Part shown: positions 44,730 to 53,230 of the stretch, one piece after another
How the letters are laid out: every line of letters starts with the position of its first letter
How positions within the stretch are numbered: the first letter of the stretch is position 1
Source: Streptomyces angustmyceticus
GTDB taxonomy: Bacteria; Actinomycetota; Actinomycetes; Streptomycetales; Streptomycetaceae
DNA length: 64,000 nucleotides
Reading direction: 5' to 3'
Assembly (NCBI RefSeq): GCF_019933235.1
Contig: NZ_CP082945.1
Location: 7,167,501 to 7,231,500, forward strand
Notes under the pieces: model-generated
What the model was told of the DNA's origin: nothing
Seen by the model: only the letters and a program-made list of their open reading frames with translations
Database searches by the model: none
Position numbers and translations under genes: made by a program

Positions 44730-45011
44730 ATGTCCCGCTCTTCGGCCGACCGCAGTCGGCGCTCTCTCCGGCAGGCCGTCCCACGGCTGCTGCCCGCACG
44801 GTCGGTGTTCGGCTTCCTCGTGCTGCTGGCGCTGCTCGGCACCCTGGCGTACGCGGCCGGCGCCGCCGTCGGCCCGGTGGCCCCGGATCTGCACCCGGCG
44901 GGCGGCACCCGTACGGGAGACGACGCGCCCGCCCACGACGGGGACATGGGCGGGATGCACGGCATGGGCGCCGGAACTCCCCGGCCGGTGCGGGAGGGAG
45001 CGCCGCGATGA
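44730..45011 (+). CDS. Small membrane protein with Met/His-rich tail, copper-related
   Basis: 93 aa from the ATG at 44730. One membrane helix (SVFGFLVLLALLGTLAYAAG) is followed by an external tail containing HDGDMGGMHGMG, a typical Cu(I)/Cu(II)-binding Met/His motif. Its stop overlaps the start of the CopA-type ATPase by 4 bases, so it may hand copper to or from the pump. An earlier in-frame ATG at 44661 is less likely because it precedes a basic, non-hydrophobic stretch. Confidence 0.75.
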   Translation: MSRSSADRSRRSLRQAVPRLLPARSVFGFLVLLALLGTLAYAAGAAVGPVAPDLHPAGGTRTGDDAPAHDGDMGGMHGMGAGTPRPVREGAPR

Positions 45012-47386
45012 CGTCTCCGTCCCGCTCCGACGCCCCGGCGTCACTCCCTTCCGAGGCACCGGCCCCGTCCCTCACCACCACCCTCACGGTCGGCGGGATG
45101 ACCTGTGCCGCCTGCGTGGGCCGGGTCGAGAGGAAGCTCGGCCGGCTGGACGGCGTCGCCGCCACGGTGAACCTCGCCACCGGCCGGGCGACGGTCCGCC
45201 ACCCCGCGGCGGTGTCCGTCACCGACCTCGTCACCACCGTCGAGGCGGCCGGATTCACCGCCCGGCCCCACGAACCCGCCCCGGCGCCGGACGCGGAGGA
45301 CCGGCCGTCGCCCGCCGGCCGCCCGGACGACGGGGACGACGGCGACGCCGCCCGCGCGGAGCGGCACCGGCTGCTGGTGACCGCGGCGCTCTCGCTGCCC
45401 GTGCTGGTCCTGTCGATGGTGCCCGGCTGGCAGTTCCGCGACTGGCAGTGGCTGTGCTTCGTGCTCGCCGCGCCCGTCGCCGTATGGGGCTCCGCGCCCT
45501 TCCACGCCCGTGCGCTGCGCGGCCTGCGGCACGGCGCGGCCACCATGGACACCCTGGTCTCCCTCGGCGTCGTCGCCTCCTTCACCTGGTCCGCCTACGC
45601 GCTCTTCCTCGGCGGCGCCGGGGCGCCCGGCATGACCATGCCGTTCAGCCTGCTGCCCGCCGCCGGCGACGGCACCGCGCACCTCTACCTGGAAGCCGCC
45701 GTCGGCGTCCCGCTGTTCGTGCTGGCCGGGCGGCGGATGGAGGCCAGGGCCCGGCGCGGCACCGGCGCCGCGCTCCGCGCCCTGGCCGAACTCGCCGCCA
45801 AGGACGTCGAGGTGCGCACCGACGGCGACCGGGAGCGGGGCAGGCGCATCCCCGTGGACCGGCTGCGGGCCGGCGACCGCTTCCTGGTCCGGCCCGGCGA
45901 ACGCGTCGCCACCGACGGCACCGTCGTCGAGGGCGGCTCGGCCCTGGACCTGTCCCTGATCAGCGGGGAGAGCCGCCCCGTGGAGGTCGGCCCGGGGGAC
46001 GCGGTCGTCGGCGGCGCGCTCAACTCAGGTGGCCTGCTGGAGGTACGGGCCGACGCGGTGGGCGCCGACACCCAACTCGCCCGCATCACCCGGCTCGTCG
46101 AGGACGCCCAGACCGGCAAGACCACCGTCCAGCGGCTCGCCGACGCCGTCGCGGCCGTCTTCGTCCCCGGCGTCCTCACCGTCTCCGTCACCGTCCTGGG
46201 CTTCTGGCTCGGCGCAGGCGCCGACCCGCAGTCCGCGATCACCGCGGCGGTGGCCGTCCTCGTCGTCGCCTGCCCTTGTGCGCTGGGGCTGGCCACCCCC
46301 ACCGCGCTGCTGGCCGCCACCGGCCGCGGCGCCCAGCTCGGCATCCTGGTGCGCGGGCCGGAGGCGCTGGAGCGGCTGCGCCGGATCGACACCGTCGTCC
46401 TCGACAAGACCGGCACCCTCACCACGGGCCGGATGAGCGTCACCGCCCTCACCGCGCGCACCGGCGGACTCGACGCCACGGAGGCGCTGCGACTGGCCGC
46501 CGTCGTCGAGCAGGGCTCCGAGCACCCGCTGGCCCGCGCGATCGGCGCGGACGCCGCCGCGCGGCTGCCGGACCGACCGCTGCCGCCCGTACGGGACTTC
46601 GCCGCCACCCCCGGATACGGCGTCCGGGGCACGGCCGACGGGTACCGGGTGGAGGTCACCCGGCCCGGCGACCTCACCGGCCTGCCCGCCCCGCTGCCGG
46701 AGGCGGTGCACACCGCCGAGACGGCCGGTCACACCGCTGTCCTCGTCACCGTCGACGGGACCCCGGAGGCCGTCCTCGCGGTCGGCGACACCCTCCGCCC
46801 CGACGGCTACCGCGCCGTCGACCATCTGCGCCGCCTGGGGCTGCGCCCGGTCCTGGCCACCGGCGACCGGGAGGCCACCGCCCGTGCGATCGCCGGCCAC
46901 CTCGCCATCACCGAGGTCCACGCCGGGGCGAGCCCCGAGGACAAGGCCGCGCTCGTCACCACCCTCAAGGAGCAGGGCGCCCGGGTCGCCGTCGTCGGCG
47001 ACGGCGTCAACGACGCGGCGGCCCTCGCCCTCGCCGACCTCGGGATCGCCATGGGCAGCGGCACCGACGCCGCGATCGGCGCCGCCGATGTCACCCTCGT
47101 ACGCGAGGACCTCCAGGCGATCCCCGACGCGGTCCGGCTGGCCCGGCGCACCCTGGGCACCATCCGCGGCAACCTCGTCTGGGCCTTCGGCTACAACCTC
47201 GTCACCCTGCCGCTCGCCGCCGTCGGCCTGCTCAGCCCGATGCCGGCGGCCGCCGCCATGTCCGCCAGCTCACTGCTCGTCGTGGGCAACAGCCTCCGGC
47301 TGCGCGCCTGGCGGCCGGGCGGACCCGGCAGCCGGGACCGCCGCCCCCACGGCCGCCGCACCCGACCCCGTGGGGAGACCTCATGA
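45008..47386 (+). CDS. P1B-type copper-translocating ATPase (CopA-like)
   Basis: 792 aa. The N-terminal heavy-metal-associated domain has GGMTCAACVGRVERKLG (Cys33, Cys36). Eight-helix P1B core: actuator motif SGESRP, CPC metal site VACPCALGLATPTALLA (Cys422, Cys424), phosphorylated Asp466 in DKTGTLTTGR, HP motif SEHPLARAI, and GDGVNDAAALALADLGIAMG. CPC with the M-T-C-A-A-C domain points to Cu(I)/Ag(I) export. It is flanked by two other copper-type genes with 4-base overlaps. Confidence 0.95.
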   Translation: MTSPSRSDAPASLPSEAPAPSLTTTLTVGGMTCAACVGRVERKLGRLDGVAATVNLATGRATVRHPAAVSVTDLVTTVEAAGFTARPHEPAPAPDAEDRPSPAGRPDDGDDGDAARAERHRLLVTAALSLPVLVLSMVPGWQFRDWQWLCFVLAAPVAVWGSAPFHARALRGLRHGAATMDTLVSLGVVASFTWSAYALFLGGAGAPGMTMPFSLLPAAGDGTAHLYLEAAVGVPLFVLAGRRMEARARRGTGAALRALAELAAKDVEVRTDGDRERGRRIPVDRLRAGDRFLVRPGERVATDGTVVEGGSALDLSLISGESRPVEVGPGDAVVGGALNSGGLLEVRADAVGADTQLARITRLVEDAQTGKTTVQRLADAVAAVFVPGVLTVSVTVLGFWLGAGADPQSAITAAVAVLVVACPCALGLATPTALLAATGRGAQLGILVRGPEALERLRRIDTVVLDKTGTLTTGRMSVTALTARTGGLDATEALRLAAVVEQGSEHPLARAIGADAAARLPDRPLPPVRDFAATPGYGVRGTADGYRVEVTRPGDLTGLPAPLPEAVHTAETAGHTAVLVTVDGTPEAVLAVGDTLRPDGYRAVDHLRRLGLRPVLATGDREATARAIAGHLAITEVHAGASPEDKAALVTTLKEQGARVAVVGDGVNDAAALALADLGIAMGSGTDAAIGAADVTLVREDLQAIPDAVRLARRTLGTIRGNLVWAFGYNLVTLPLAAVGLLSPMPAAAAMSASSLLVVGNSLRLRAWRPGGPGSRDRRPHGRRTRPRGETS

Positions 47387-47853
47387 CCCGGCCGTCCGTC
47401 CCGTCCGTCCTCGTCCCGCTGCTCACCGCGCTGGTGACCCTCGGCACGCTCACCGCGTGGACCGCCGCCGGGAACGCCGGCCGGGCGGCGCGGCTGAGCA
47501 TCCCCGAGGGCCGGGTGCTGATCCCCTCGGGGGCCGAGGCCACCGCCGCGTTCTTCACCCTGCGCAACACCGGCGGCGCCGACGACGTCCTGACGGGCGT
47601 CACCGGCCCCGCCGGCCACCGCGCGATGCTCAGCCGCACCGTCGACATCGGGCACAACGCCCGGAGCATGGCGATGGTCCGCGCCGCCACCGTCCCGGCC
47701 GGCGGCACCCTGACCATGACGCCGACGACCCTGGACGTCATGGTCAGCCCACCGCCGCGGCTCGCGCCCGGCGACCGGCTCACCTTCACGCTGCACTTCC
47801 GCGACAGCCCGCCGCGGACCGTACGGGCCCGCGCGGTACCGCCCGGCCGGTGA
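47383..47853 (+). CDS. PCuAC-like periplasmic/extracellular copper chaperone, atypical ligands
   Basis: 156 aa, starting 4 bases before the ATPase stop. A signal or anchor helix (SVLVPLLTALVTLGTLTAW) is followed by the cupredoxin-like PCuAC fold: EATAAFFTLRNTGGADDVLT, ARSMAMVRAATVPAGGTLTM and LAPGDRLTFTLHFRD. In canonical PCuAC a Met/His cluster (H-x-M on the GG-x-H-x-M-L strand and HEM early on) binds copper. Here the late His is Asp (LDVMV) and the early His-Glu-Met is HRAML. Copper affinity may therefore be changed. Confidence 0.82.
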   Translation: MTRPSVPSVLVPLLTALVTLGTLTAWTAAGNAGRAARLSIPEGRVLIPSGAEATAAFFTLRNTGGADDVLTGVTGPAGHRAMLSRTVDIGHNARSMAMVRAATVPAGGTLTMTPTTLDVMVSPPPRLAPGDRLTFTLHFRDSPPRTVRARAVPPGR

Positions 47854-47917
47854 GCCCGCCGCGCACCGCACGCCACGAGGCCCTGGACCGGCAGCGGGGC
47901 CCCTGGCCCGGCATGCC

Positions 47918-47959
47918 ACGGGGCTCATGGACCGGCCCTCGCCCGTCCATGAGCCCCGT
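47918..47959. terminator. Bidirectional terminator hairpin
   Basis: A perfect 15-bp stem (ACGGGGCTCATGGAC and complement) with a 12-base loop separates the convergent PCuAC-like and ECF sigma genes. Confidence 0.82.
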
Positions 47960-47984
47960 CGTCACTCCCGCGGGCCGCGGCAGG

Positions 47985-48578
47985 TCAGGCCACGGCGTCC
48001 GCGTAGACCCGCGGCGCCTCCGCCGGCTCCGGGCACTCCGCCTCCGCCAGCAGCGCGACCAGCGTCTCGCGGGCGCGCGCCACCCGGGACCGCACGGTCC
48101 CCACGGGACAGCCCATCACCCCGGCCGCCGCCGCGTACGGCAGCCCCAGCAACTGCGTGAGCACGAACGCCTCCTGCCGCTGCGGCGCCAGCGCCGCCAG
48201 CAGTTCGGCCAGCGCGACACCCTCGTCGAACCCCGGCACACCCCGCGGCTGCACCCGCTCGGCGGCCGTCTGCCAGTCGTCCGTCGCCGCCAGCCGGGGC
48301 CGCGCCGCGACGGACCGGATGCGGTCCGCCACCACCCGCCGGGCGATGGTCAGCAGCCAGGTACGCGCCGACGACCGGCCCTCGAACCGCGGCAGGCTGC
48401 GCAGCGCCCGCACATAGGTGTCCTGCACCAGGTCGTCGGTCGCCTGCGGATCCCCGCTCAGATGCGCCACATAGCGCCGCACATCGAGCTGGGTGGCCCG
48501 CACGAACTGCTCGACGGCCCGCTCGTCCCCGGTACGGGCGGCCAGCGCCCAGCCCGTCACCGCCTCGTCATCCCGCAT
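47985..48578 (-). CDS. ECF-family RNA polymerase sigma factor
   Basis: 197 aa from the ATG at 48578. Region 2 shows FVRATQLDVRRYVAHLSGDP, TDDLVQDTYVRALRSLPRF and TWLLTIARRVVADRIRS. Region 4 shows ALAPQRQEAFVLTQLLGLPY, AAAAGVMGCPVGTVRSRVAR. It is divergent from the zinc-binding anti-sigma gene (start 48628), a common ECF arrangement. Its position between copper genes suggests it drives a copper or envelope response. Confidence 0.92.
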   Translation of the reverse strand: MRDDEAVTGWALAARTGDERAVEQFVRATQLDVRRYVAHLSGDPQATDDLVQDTYVRALRSLPRFEGRSSARTWLLTIARRVVADRIRSVAARPRLAATDDWQTAAERVQPRGVPGFDEGVALAELLAALAPQRQEAFVLTQLLGLPYAAAAGVMGCPVGTVRSRVARARETLVALLAEAECPEPAEAPRVYADAVA

Positions 48579-48627
48579 ACCGCGACCGCCCCTCGCCGCG
48601 CAGCCGTGCGTCGGGGAGGATGGACGC

Positions 48628-48909
48628 ATGCACTGCTCGCGCATCCGTACGGCACTCTCCGCCCGCCTCGACGGGGAGGAACCGCCCCCCGGGCTCACTC
48701 CCGGCCGGCTCGACGACCACCTGGCCGGCTGCCGGGACTGCCGACGGTGGGACGCGCGGGCACGAGCCCTCGCGGCCGGCCTCGGCCGCGCCGCCGCGCA
48801 CCCCGAGGACGACCCGGCCGCCGCCGACGCGCTGCTCGCGCGGCTGCGGGCGGCCGCCGCGGGACCGGGGGCGAGCGGCGCCGACACGGGCGGCAAACGG
48901 GCCGGTTGA
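48628..48909 (+). CDS. Zinc-binding anti-sigma factor (ZAS/zf-HC2)
   Basis: 93 aa. It has the ZAS motif H31-x3-C35-x2-C38 in DDHLAGCRDCRRWDAR, plus Cys3 near the start (MHCSRIR). No membrane helix is seen, so it is a soluble anti-sigma. It starts 50 bp from, and divergent to, the ECF sigma gene, its presumed partner. Thiol or metal stress could release the sigma factor. Confidence 0.85.
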   Translation: MHCSRIRTALSARLDGEEPPPGLTPGRLDDHLAGCRDCRRWDARARALAAGLGRAAAHPEDDPAAADALLARLRAAAAGPGASGADTGGKRAG

Positions 48910-49122
48910 CGCGGCGGCCGGCGGGCACCCGCCGCCGTCGGCCGGTGCGCCGGGAACGGACGCGGGCAGCGGCGCCGCCGGCATCCGGACATCGATCATC
49001 ATCTGGAGTCCTTCGCATGATCCGGTCGCCGCGCACGGCGGGGACCGGTGAAGTCGGAGCCGGGACGCCGGCGGGTGCGCTCGGCACCCGCCCGTCCACC
49101 GGCTCGGGATCACGACCTGCTG

Positions 49123-49902
49123 TCAGCGGACAGCCGGCTCATGCGGCGGACCCCGCAACGACCTCGTATACGCCAGCAGCAACTGCCGCACCGCACGCCG
49201 CGGCTCCTGGCGGGCGGCGCGGACGGCGGGCCGCGGATCGGGCAGCAGGATCCGCAGCACGAGCACCAGCGGGGCGAACAGCCGGGCCGACACGGTCCGC
49301 ACGAGCCGGAACGCGGCCCGTTCACCGCCCCACAGCCACACCGCGCTGAGCAACGCGACCAGCAGGTGGGCCGCCAGCATCCCGGCGGCGCTGCCGTGCA
49401 TCCCCGGCATCTGCGCGGCGTGGTCCATACCGCCCATGGAGCCCATCGACCCCATGTGCCGCATGGACTCCATGCCGCCCGTGTCCCGCATGCCGTGCGC
49501 ACGGCCCGTCGAGGACAGGGCCGCCATCTGCTGGTGCATCAGCCGCAGCAGCCGCGCGCCGTCGGGACCGGAGAGCCGCGTGCCCTCGGCCCCGCACAGC
49601 CAGCTGTCCGCCCACTGGCGCGCGAGCGAACGCTCGCCGCCACCGGCGACGGCCTGGCCGAACGAGAAGGCACTGTGCAGGGCGGCCTGGGTGCCGACGG
49701 TCAGCAATCCCACCCACAGCGGCCCGCGTTCCCGGCCCGCGCAGCACCAGCCGACGGCCGCGGTCCCCGCCCAGGCGGTGAGCAGCATCCACGCCGGCAC
49801 CACGGCATCCGACATCGCCATGTGCCCCAGCGCGGCGAGCAGCACGCACACCGCCGCGAACACCGCGGCGCGTAGCCCCCTGAGAACCTGCCCCGCAACC
49901 AT
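49123..49902 (-). CDS. DUF5134-like integral membrane protein with Met/His-rich loop
   Basis: 259 aa with about five to six membrane segments (AAVFAAVCVLLAALGHMAMS, PAWMLLTAWAGTAAVGWCCA, AAGMLAAHLLVALLSAVWLW). Between helices lies GMRDTGGMESMRHMGSMGSM then GGMDHAAQMPGMHG, a dense Met/His cluster like those of copper transport or resistance proteins. The placement after the ECF/anti-sigma pair and copper pump supports a copper role. The DUF label is from memory of actinobacterial proteins with this layout. Confidence 0.75.
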   Translation of the reverse strand: MVAGQVLRGLRAAVFAAVCVLLAALGHMAMSDAVVPAWMLLTAWAGTAAVGWCCAGRERGPLWVGLLTVGTQAALHSAFSFGQAVAGGGERSLARQWADSWLCGAEGTRLSGPDGARLLRLMHQQMAALSSTGRAHGMRDTGGMESMRHMGSMGSMGGMDHAAQMPGMHGSAAGMLAAHLLVALLSAVWLWGGERAAFRLVRTVSARLFAPLVLVLRILLPDPRPAVRAARQEPRRAVRQLLLAYTRSLRGPPHEPAVR

Positions 49903-50100
49903 GACAGGCCCATCGTCGCACCCCGGCCCCTGAGTGGAGCGAGAGGGGCCCTTCCTGCGGGGCAGGGGCCGGTGCCGACGCGTCACGGGCGGGGCGCCGG
50001 GCGGGGAACCGGACACCACGACGGGGCGCGGCCCGATGCCGCGCCCCGTCGGATACCGCCGTGGCGTCCCGTACTCCCGGTGGTGCCGCTGCCGCCGCGG

Positions 50101-50316
50101 CTACGGCCGGGGCCCGATGACCTTCTCGCCGTCCCGGACGGTGATGGCGACGGCCGGGCAGACGTCGGCGGCGTCCAACGCCCGCTCGTCCTCGTCGATC
50201 AGCTCCCGCAACGGGCGGGCGTGCGTGCCGTCCAGGGTGAAGAGGTCCGGCGCGACGGCCGCGCAGGATCCCGACGCCATGCACTGCAGGGGGTCGATCT
50301 CCACATGCCAGGTCAT
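50101..50316 (-). CDS. [3Fe-4S] ferredoxin for the adjacent P450
   Basis: 71 aa from the ATG at 50316. Three cysteines are in ferredoxin positions (Cys12 and Cys18 in DPLQCMASGSCAAVAPDLF; Cys53 in DAADVCPAVAI), with Ala/Ser replacing the fourth, typical of [3Fe-4S] partners of CYP105-type enzymes. It starts 4 bp after the P450 stop, so it is surely co-expressed and donates electrons to it. Confidence 0.93.
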   Translation of the reverse strand: MTWHVEIDPLQCMASGSCAAVAPDLFTLDGTHARPLRELIDEDERALDAADVCPAVAITVRDGEKVIGPRP

Positions 50317-50320
50317 CGCT

Positions 50321-51511
50321 TCACCACCCCACCGGCATGACCCGCGGCCCGCGCACCAGCATCTGGCTCTTCCACTCCACATCGCCGGCCAGCCGCAGTT
50401 CCGGGAACCGGGTGATCAGGGCGAGCAGCGCCTCCTGCAGCTCCAGCCGGGCCAGCGGCGCGCCCAGGCAGTGGTGCACGCCGTGGCCGAACCCGAGGTG
50501 CTGGTTCCCGCTCCGGGAGATGTCCAGCGTCCCCGGCGAGTCGAAGCGCAGCGCGTCCCGGTTGGCCGCGCCCACCGCCACCAGGACGGGGCTGCCGGCC
50601 CGCACCAGGGTCCCGCCGACCTCGACGTCCTCCGTCGCGTAGCGGGGCTGGCTCGCGCCGCTGCCGAGCGGCACGAACCGCAGCAGCTCCTCCACGGCCT
50701 TGCCGATCAGCTCAGGACGTTCGCGCAGCAGGGCGAGCTGGCCGGGGTGGTCCAGCAGCGCGAGCACGAAGTTGGGGATCTGGGTGGCGGTGGTCTCGTG
50801 TCCGGCGACCAGGATCCCGACGCACAGGTCGACGAGTTCGAGTTCGGTCAGCCGGTCGTTGACATCCCGGGCGTCGATGAGCGCCGTCATCAGGTCGTCC
50901 TGCGGCGCGCGCCGGTGCTCCTCGATCAACTGCCGCATATAGGAGCGGAGTTCCTCCTGATTGGCATCGAACTCCGCCGAGGTCAGGGAACTCGTCGACA
51001 GCGCCGCGTCGCTCCACACCCGGAACCGCGGCCGGTCCTCGGTGGGCACCCCGAGCAGCCGGCAGATCACCGCGACGGGGATCGGCAGCGCATAGCGGTC
51101 CACGAGGTCGGCGGGCGGTCCGGCCGCCTCCAGCTCGTCGAGCATCTCGTGCGCCAGCTCTTTGACCTGGGGCCGGAGCTTCTCGACCTGACGGACGGTG
51201 AAGGCCTTCGCCACCAGCGTGCGCAGCCGGGTGTGGTCGGGCGGGTCCATGCCCAGGATGCCGCTGTCGCGGCGCCCTTCGGACTGCCGGGGCTCGTCGT
51301 GCCGGACGCCCTCGGCGCGGCTGAAGCGCTGGTCGCCCAGGACGAACCGGGCCTCGGCGTACCGGGTCACGAGCCAGGCCGGCTCGCCGTACGTCATCCG
51401 CACCTTCAGCAGCCCGGGGCGGTTGCGGGCGTGTTCGTACTCTTCGGAAAGCTCAAGGCTCTCGGCGACATTGAAGGGGTAGGAGAGGGGTGCTGTGTCG
51501 GCTGTGGTCAT
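50321..51511 (-). CDS. Cytochrome P450, CYP105-like
   Basis: 396 aa. I-helix LVAGHETTATQIP has the full acid-alcohol pair. The ExxR helix is near EELLRFV. Heme loop FGHGVHHCLGAPLARLEL has Cys348. The ferredoxin gene follows immediately. It is divergent from a TetR regulator, with a clear palindromic operator between, so expression is probably induced by a hydrophobic compound that the enzyme hydroxylates. Confidence 0.94.
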   Translation of the reverse strand: MTTADTAPLSYPFNVAESLELSEEYEHARNRPGLLKVRMTYGEPAWLVTRYAEARFVLGDQRFSRAEGVRHDEPRQSEGRRDSGILGMDPPDHTRLRTLVAKAFTVRQVEKLRPQVKELAHEMLDELEAAGPPADLVDRYALPIPVAVICRLLGVPTEDRPRFRVWSDAALSTSSLTSAEFDANQEELRSYMRQLIEEHRRAPQDDLMTALIDARDVNDRLTELELVDLCVGILVAGHETTATQIPNFVLALLDHPGQLALLRERPELIGKAVEELLRFVPLGSGASQPRYATEDVEVGGTLVRAGSPVLVAVGAANRDALRFDSPGTLDISRSGNQHLGFGHGVHHCLGAPLARLELQEALLALITRFPELRLAGDVEWKSQMLVRGPRVMPVGW

Positions 51512-51525
51512 GGTGACCTCCCTTG

Positions 51526-51543
51526 TGTAAGCACCTGCTTACA
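51526..51543. promoter_or_regulatory. TetR-type operator palindrome
   Basis: TGTAAGCA-CC-TGCTTACA is a perfect 8+2+8 palindrome 14 bases upstream of the P450 start and 81 bases upstream of the TetR start. It is the obvious binding site for that regulator. The TGTAAGC/GCTTACA form is typical for TetR operators of the TnnAnnC type. Confidence 0.8.
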
Positions 51544-51624
51544 AAAGGTAGGCCGCTCCCCTCGGGGCGGTCAACGATGCATTGTGGCCGTCATCCTGAC
51601 GGGCCAACGGAGAGGAGCGTGGCG

Positions 51625-52269
51625 ATGGCCAAGACCCCGCAGCACGGCGCGGAGAGCACCACCCGCCGGGACGCGCAGGGCACCCGGCTGCGGTTGCTCG
51701 ACGCCGCGTCGGGGCTGTTCGCGGAGCGTGGCTACGAACGGGCGACGGTGCGCGACATCGCGGACCGCGCCGGGGTCAACCAGGCCCTGCTGTTCCGCTA
51801 CTTCGGCTCGAAGAAGGCGCTGTTCGGGGAGGTGATGGCACGTGGCGGCCATGAACAGCTGCGCACCACTCCGGCCGAGCGGCTGTTCGAGGTCGCGCTG
51901 CGCGGCATGCTGGCCGGGGGCCGGGAGGGCACCGACCGCTCGCTGGAGGTGTGCCTGCGCTCCATCGGCGGCAGCGACGAGATCGCGGGGGCGCTCCGGG
52001 GGCTGGGGGAGGAGTACGCGGCGGTGCTGGCCACGCTCTCCGAGTCCGATACCGGCACGCTGCGGGGCGATCTGGCCCTGTCCTGGCTGCTCGGAATTGG
52101 CCTGATGCGTGTGGTGGTCGGCAAGGAGCCCCTGGTAAGCGCCGACCCCGACACGGTGTGCCGGCTCGTCGTGGGCGCGTTGGGAGGGCTGTTGGAGGGG
52201 CTGCCGCAGACCGGGGAGGCCGGTGGGGCCGGGGGAGCCGACGGGCGGGACGGCCCGGCTCCGGGGTGA
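51625..52269 (+). CDS. TetR-family transcriptional repressor
   Basis: 214 aa from the ATG at 51625 with AGAGGAG upstream. N-terminal HTH: TRLRLLDAASGLFAERGYER, ATVRDIADRAGVNQALLFRY, FGSKKALFGEVM. The C-terminal domain is a helical ligand pocket (ALSWLLGIGLMRVVVGKEPL). It is divergent from P450-ferredoxin and probably represses them and itself through the palindrome at 51526-51543. Confidence 0.93.
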   Translation: MAKTPQHGAESTTRRDAQGTRLRLLDAASGLFAERGYERATVRDIADRAGVNQALLFRYFGSKKALFGEVMARGGHEQLRTTPAERLFEVALRGMLAGGREGTDRSLEVCLRSIGGSDEIAGALRGLGEEYAAVLATLSESDTGTLRGDLALSWLLGIGLMRVVVGKEPLVSADPDTVCRLVVGALGGLLEGLPQTGEAGGAGGADGRDGPAPG

Positions 52270-52415
52270 GCGGGCGGGGCGCGGCACGGCCTGTCGCCGT
52301 GTGTGCTGCGTTCCAGTGACTCTGCGGCGGGGCGCGGGGCGATGGGGGGAAATCCGCTTATTGTCACTTTTGCAGAGAATATTCCTTTTCTGCACAGTCG
52401 AGTGAAGGTGGAAAC

Positions 52416-52817
52416 ATGCTCCGTTCGATCCCTCGCGGCCTTGCAGTGGCCGGCCTGGCTGCGGCTGCCCTGGTGGTGCCGACGGCAGGCGCCGCCACCG
52501 CCGCAACTCCGGTCCCCCAAGCCGCGCAGAGCCCCAAGTGCTTCTCGCACCACCACTGCGACCACGGCCGCTACGGCGACCGGCACCACAACAGACACCA
52601 CCGCCACCACGGCCGCCGCCACGGCCGCTTCGGGCACGGTGGCCACGACGGCTACGACGGCATCGGCCGCGACAACGGCAACGACAGCTTCGGCCGGGAC
52701 AGCGGCTACGAGCGCGACGGCTTCGGGCGCGACGGCATGGGCCGCGACGGCATGGGCCGCGACGGTGCCCAGGGCAAGGAAGGGCTGCTCGGCCTGGGGC
52801 TGCTCGGCCTCCTCTAG
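52416..52817 (+). CDS. Secreted His/Gly/Asp-rich small protein
   Basis: 133 aa. Signal peptide: MLRSIPRGLAVAGLAAAALV ending near AATAA. The mature part opens with CFSHHHCDHGRYGDRHHNRH, then more HH clusters, then repeats of GRDG/GRDS (GFGRDGMGRDGMGRDG), and ends GLLGLGLLGLL. The two Cys and over a dozen His suggest metal binding or a structural surface role; the hydrophobic tail may attach to the cell. The function is unknown. A strong terminator follows. Confidence 0.75.
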   Translation: MLRSIPRGLAVAGLAAAALVVPTAGAATAATPVPQAAQSPKCFSHHHCDHGRYGDRHHNRHHRHHGRRHGRFGHGGHDGYDGIGRDNGNDSFGRDSGYERDGFGRDGMGRDGMGRDGAQGKEGLLGLGLLGLL

Positions 52818-52840
52818 GACCCGACGGCACGTCACGCGGT

Positions 52841-52866
52841 GGGCCCGGGATCACGATCCCGGGCCC
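52841..52866 (+). terminator. Terminator after His-rich protein gene
   Basis: A perfect 11-bp stem (GGGCCCGGGAT / ATCCCGGGCCC) with a 4-base loop CACG lies 24 bp after the stop codon. Confidence 0.8.
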
Positions 52867-53230
52867 GCTGCATGTCCTGCCACGGGTACGGATTCCGCCG
52901 GCCTTCGAGGGGAACGGGAACGTGCCGCCGGCGGTGCCGCGCACCGGGGCGGGCCGCCCGCTCAAAAGGAAGAATTCATTCCGCCATGACGGCCCCGCAT
53001 TTCACCTTTCAACGTTTGTTGTTTTCCGGTGAATCATTGTCAAGGGGCTGGCGGAGTGGCAGGATTGCCCTGTCGCATCATGAATGGGGGATGTGCGACC
53101 AACGGGGACGGGGGGAAGGGTCCCTTCTGCGTAGCGCACCTGACCCGTGCGCCGACCAACAAGCCCATGGGCACCTCGCTTCTGCGAGTGCGCTTGCTGT
53201 GCGCTGCCCAATGTGACGGTTTGGATTCTG
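52867..53230. promoter_or_regulatory. Upstream region of the diaminopropionate operon
   Basis: About 360 bp with no convincing gene. An AT-richer segment (52975-53045) is the likely promoter area; TTGTCA there has no strong -10 partner at the best spacing. No riboswitch was recognised. Confidence 0.4.

Noticed and set aside
48910..49122. Possible short gene between the anti-sigma factor and the DUF5134-like gene
   Set aside because: The only reading frames are continuations of shadow frames with poor starts and no similarity.
50101..51511. Use of this ferredoxin as the partner of the isocyanide-locus P450 at 43204
   Set aside because: It is in a different operon with its own P450 4 bp away; cross-use is possible but nothing in the sequence shows it.
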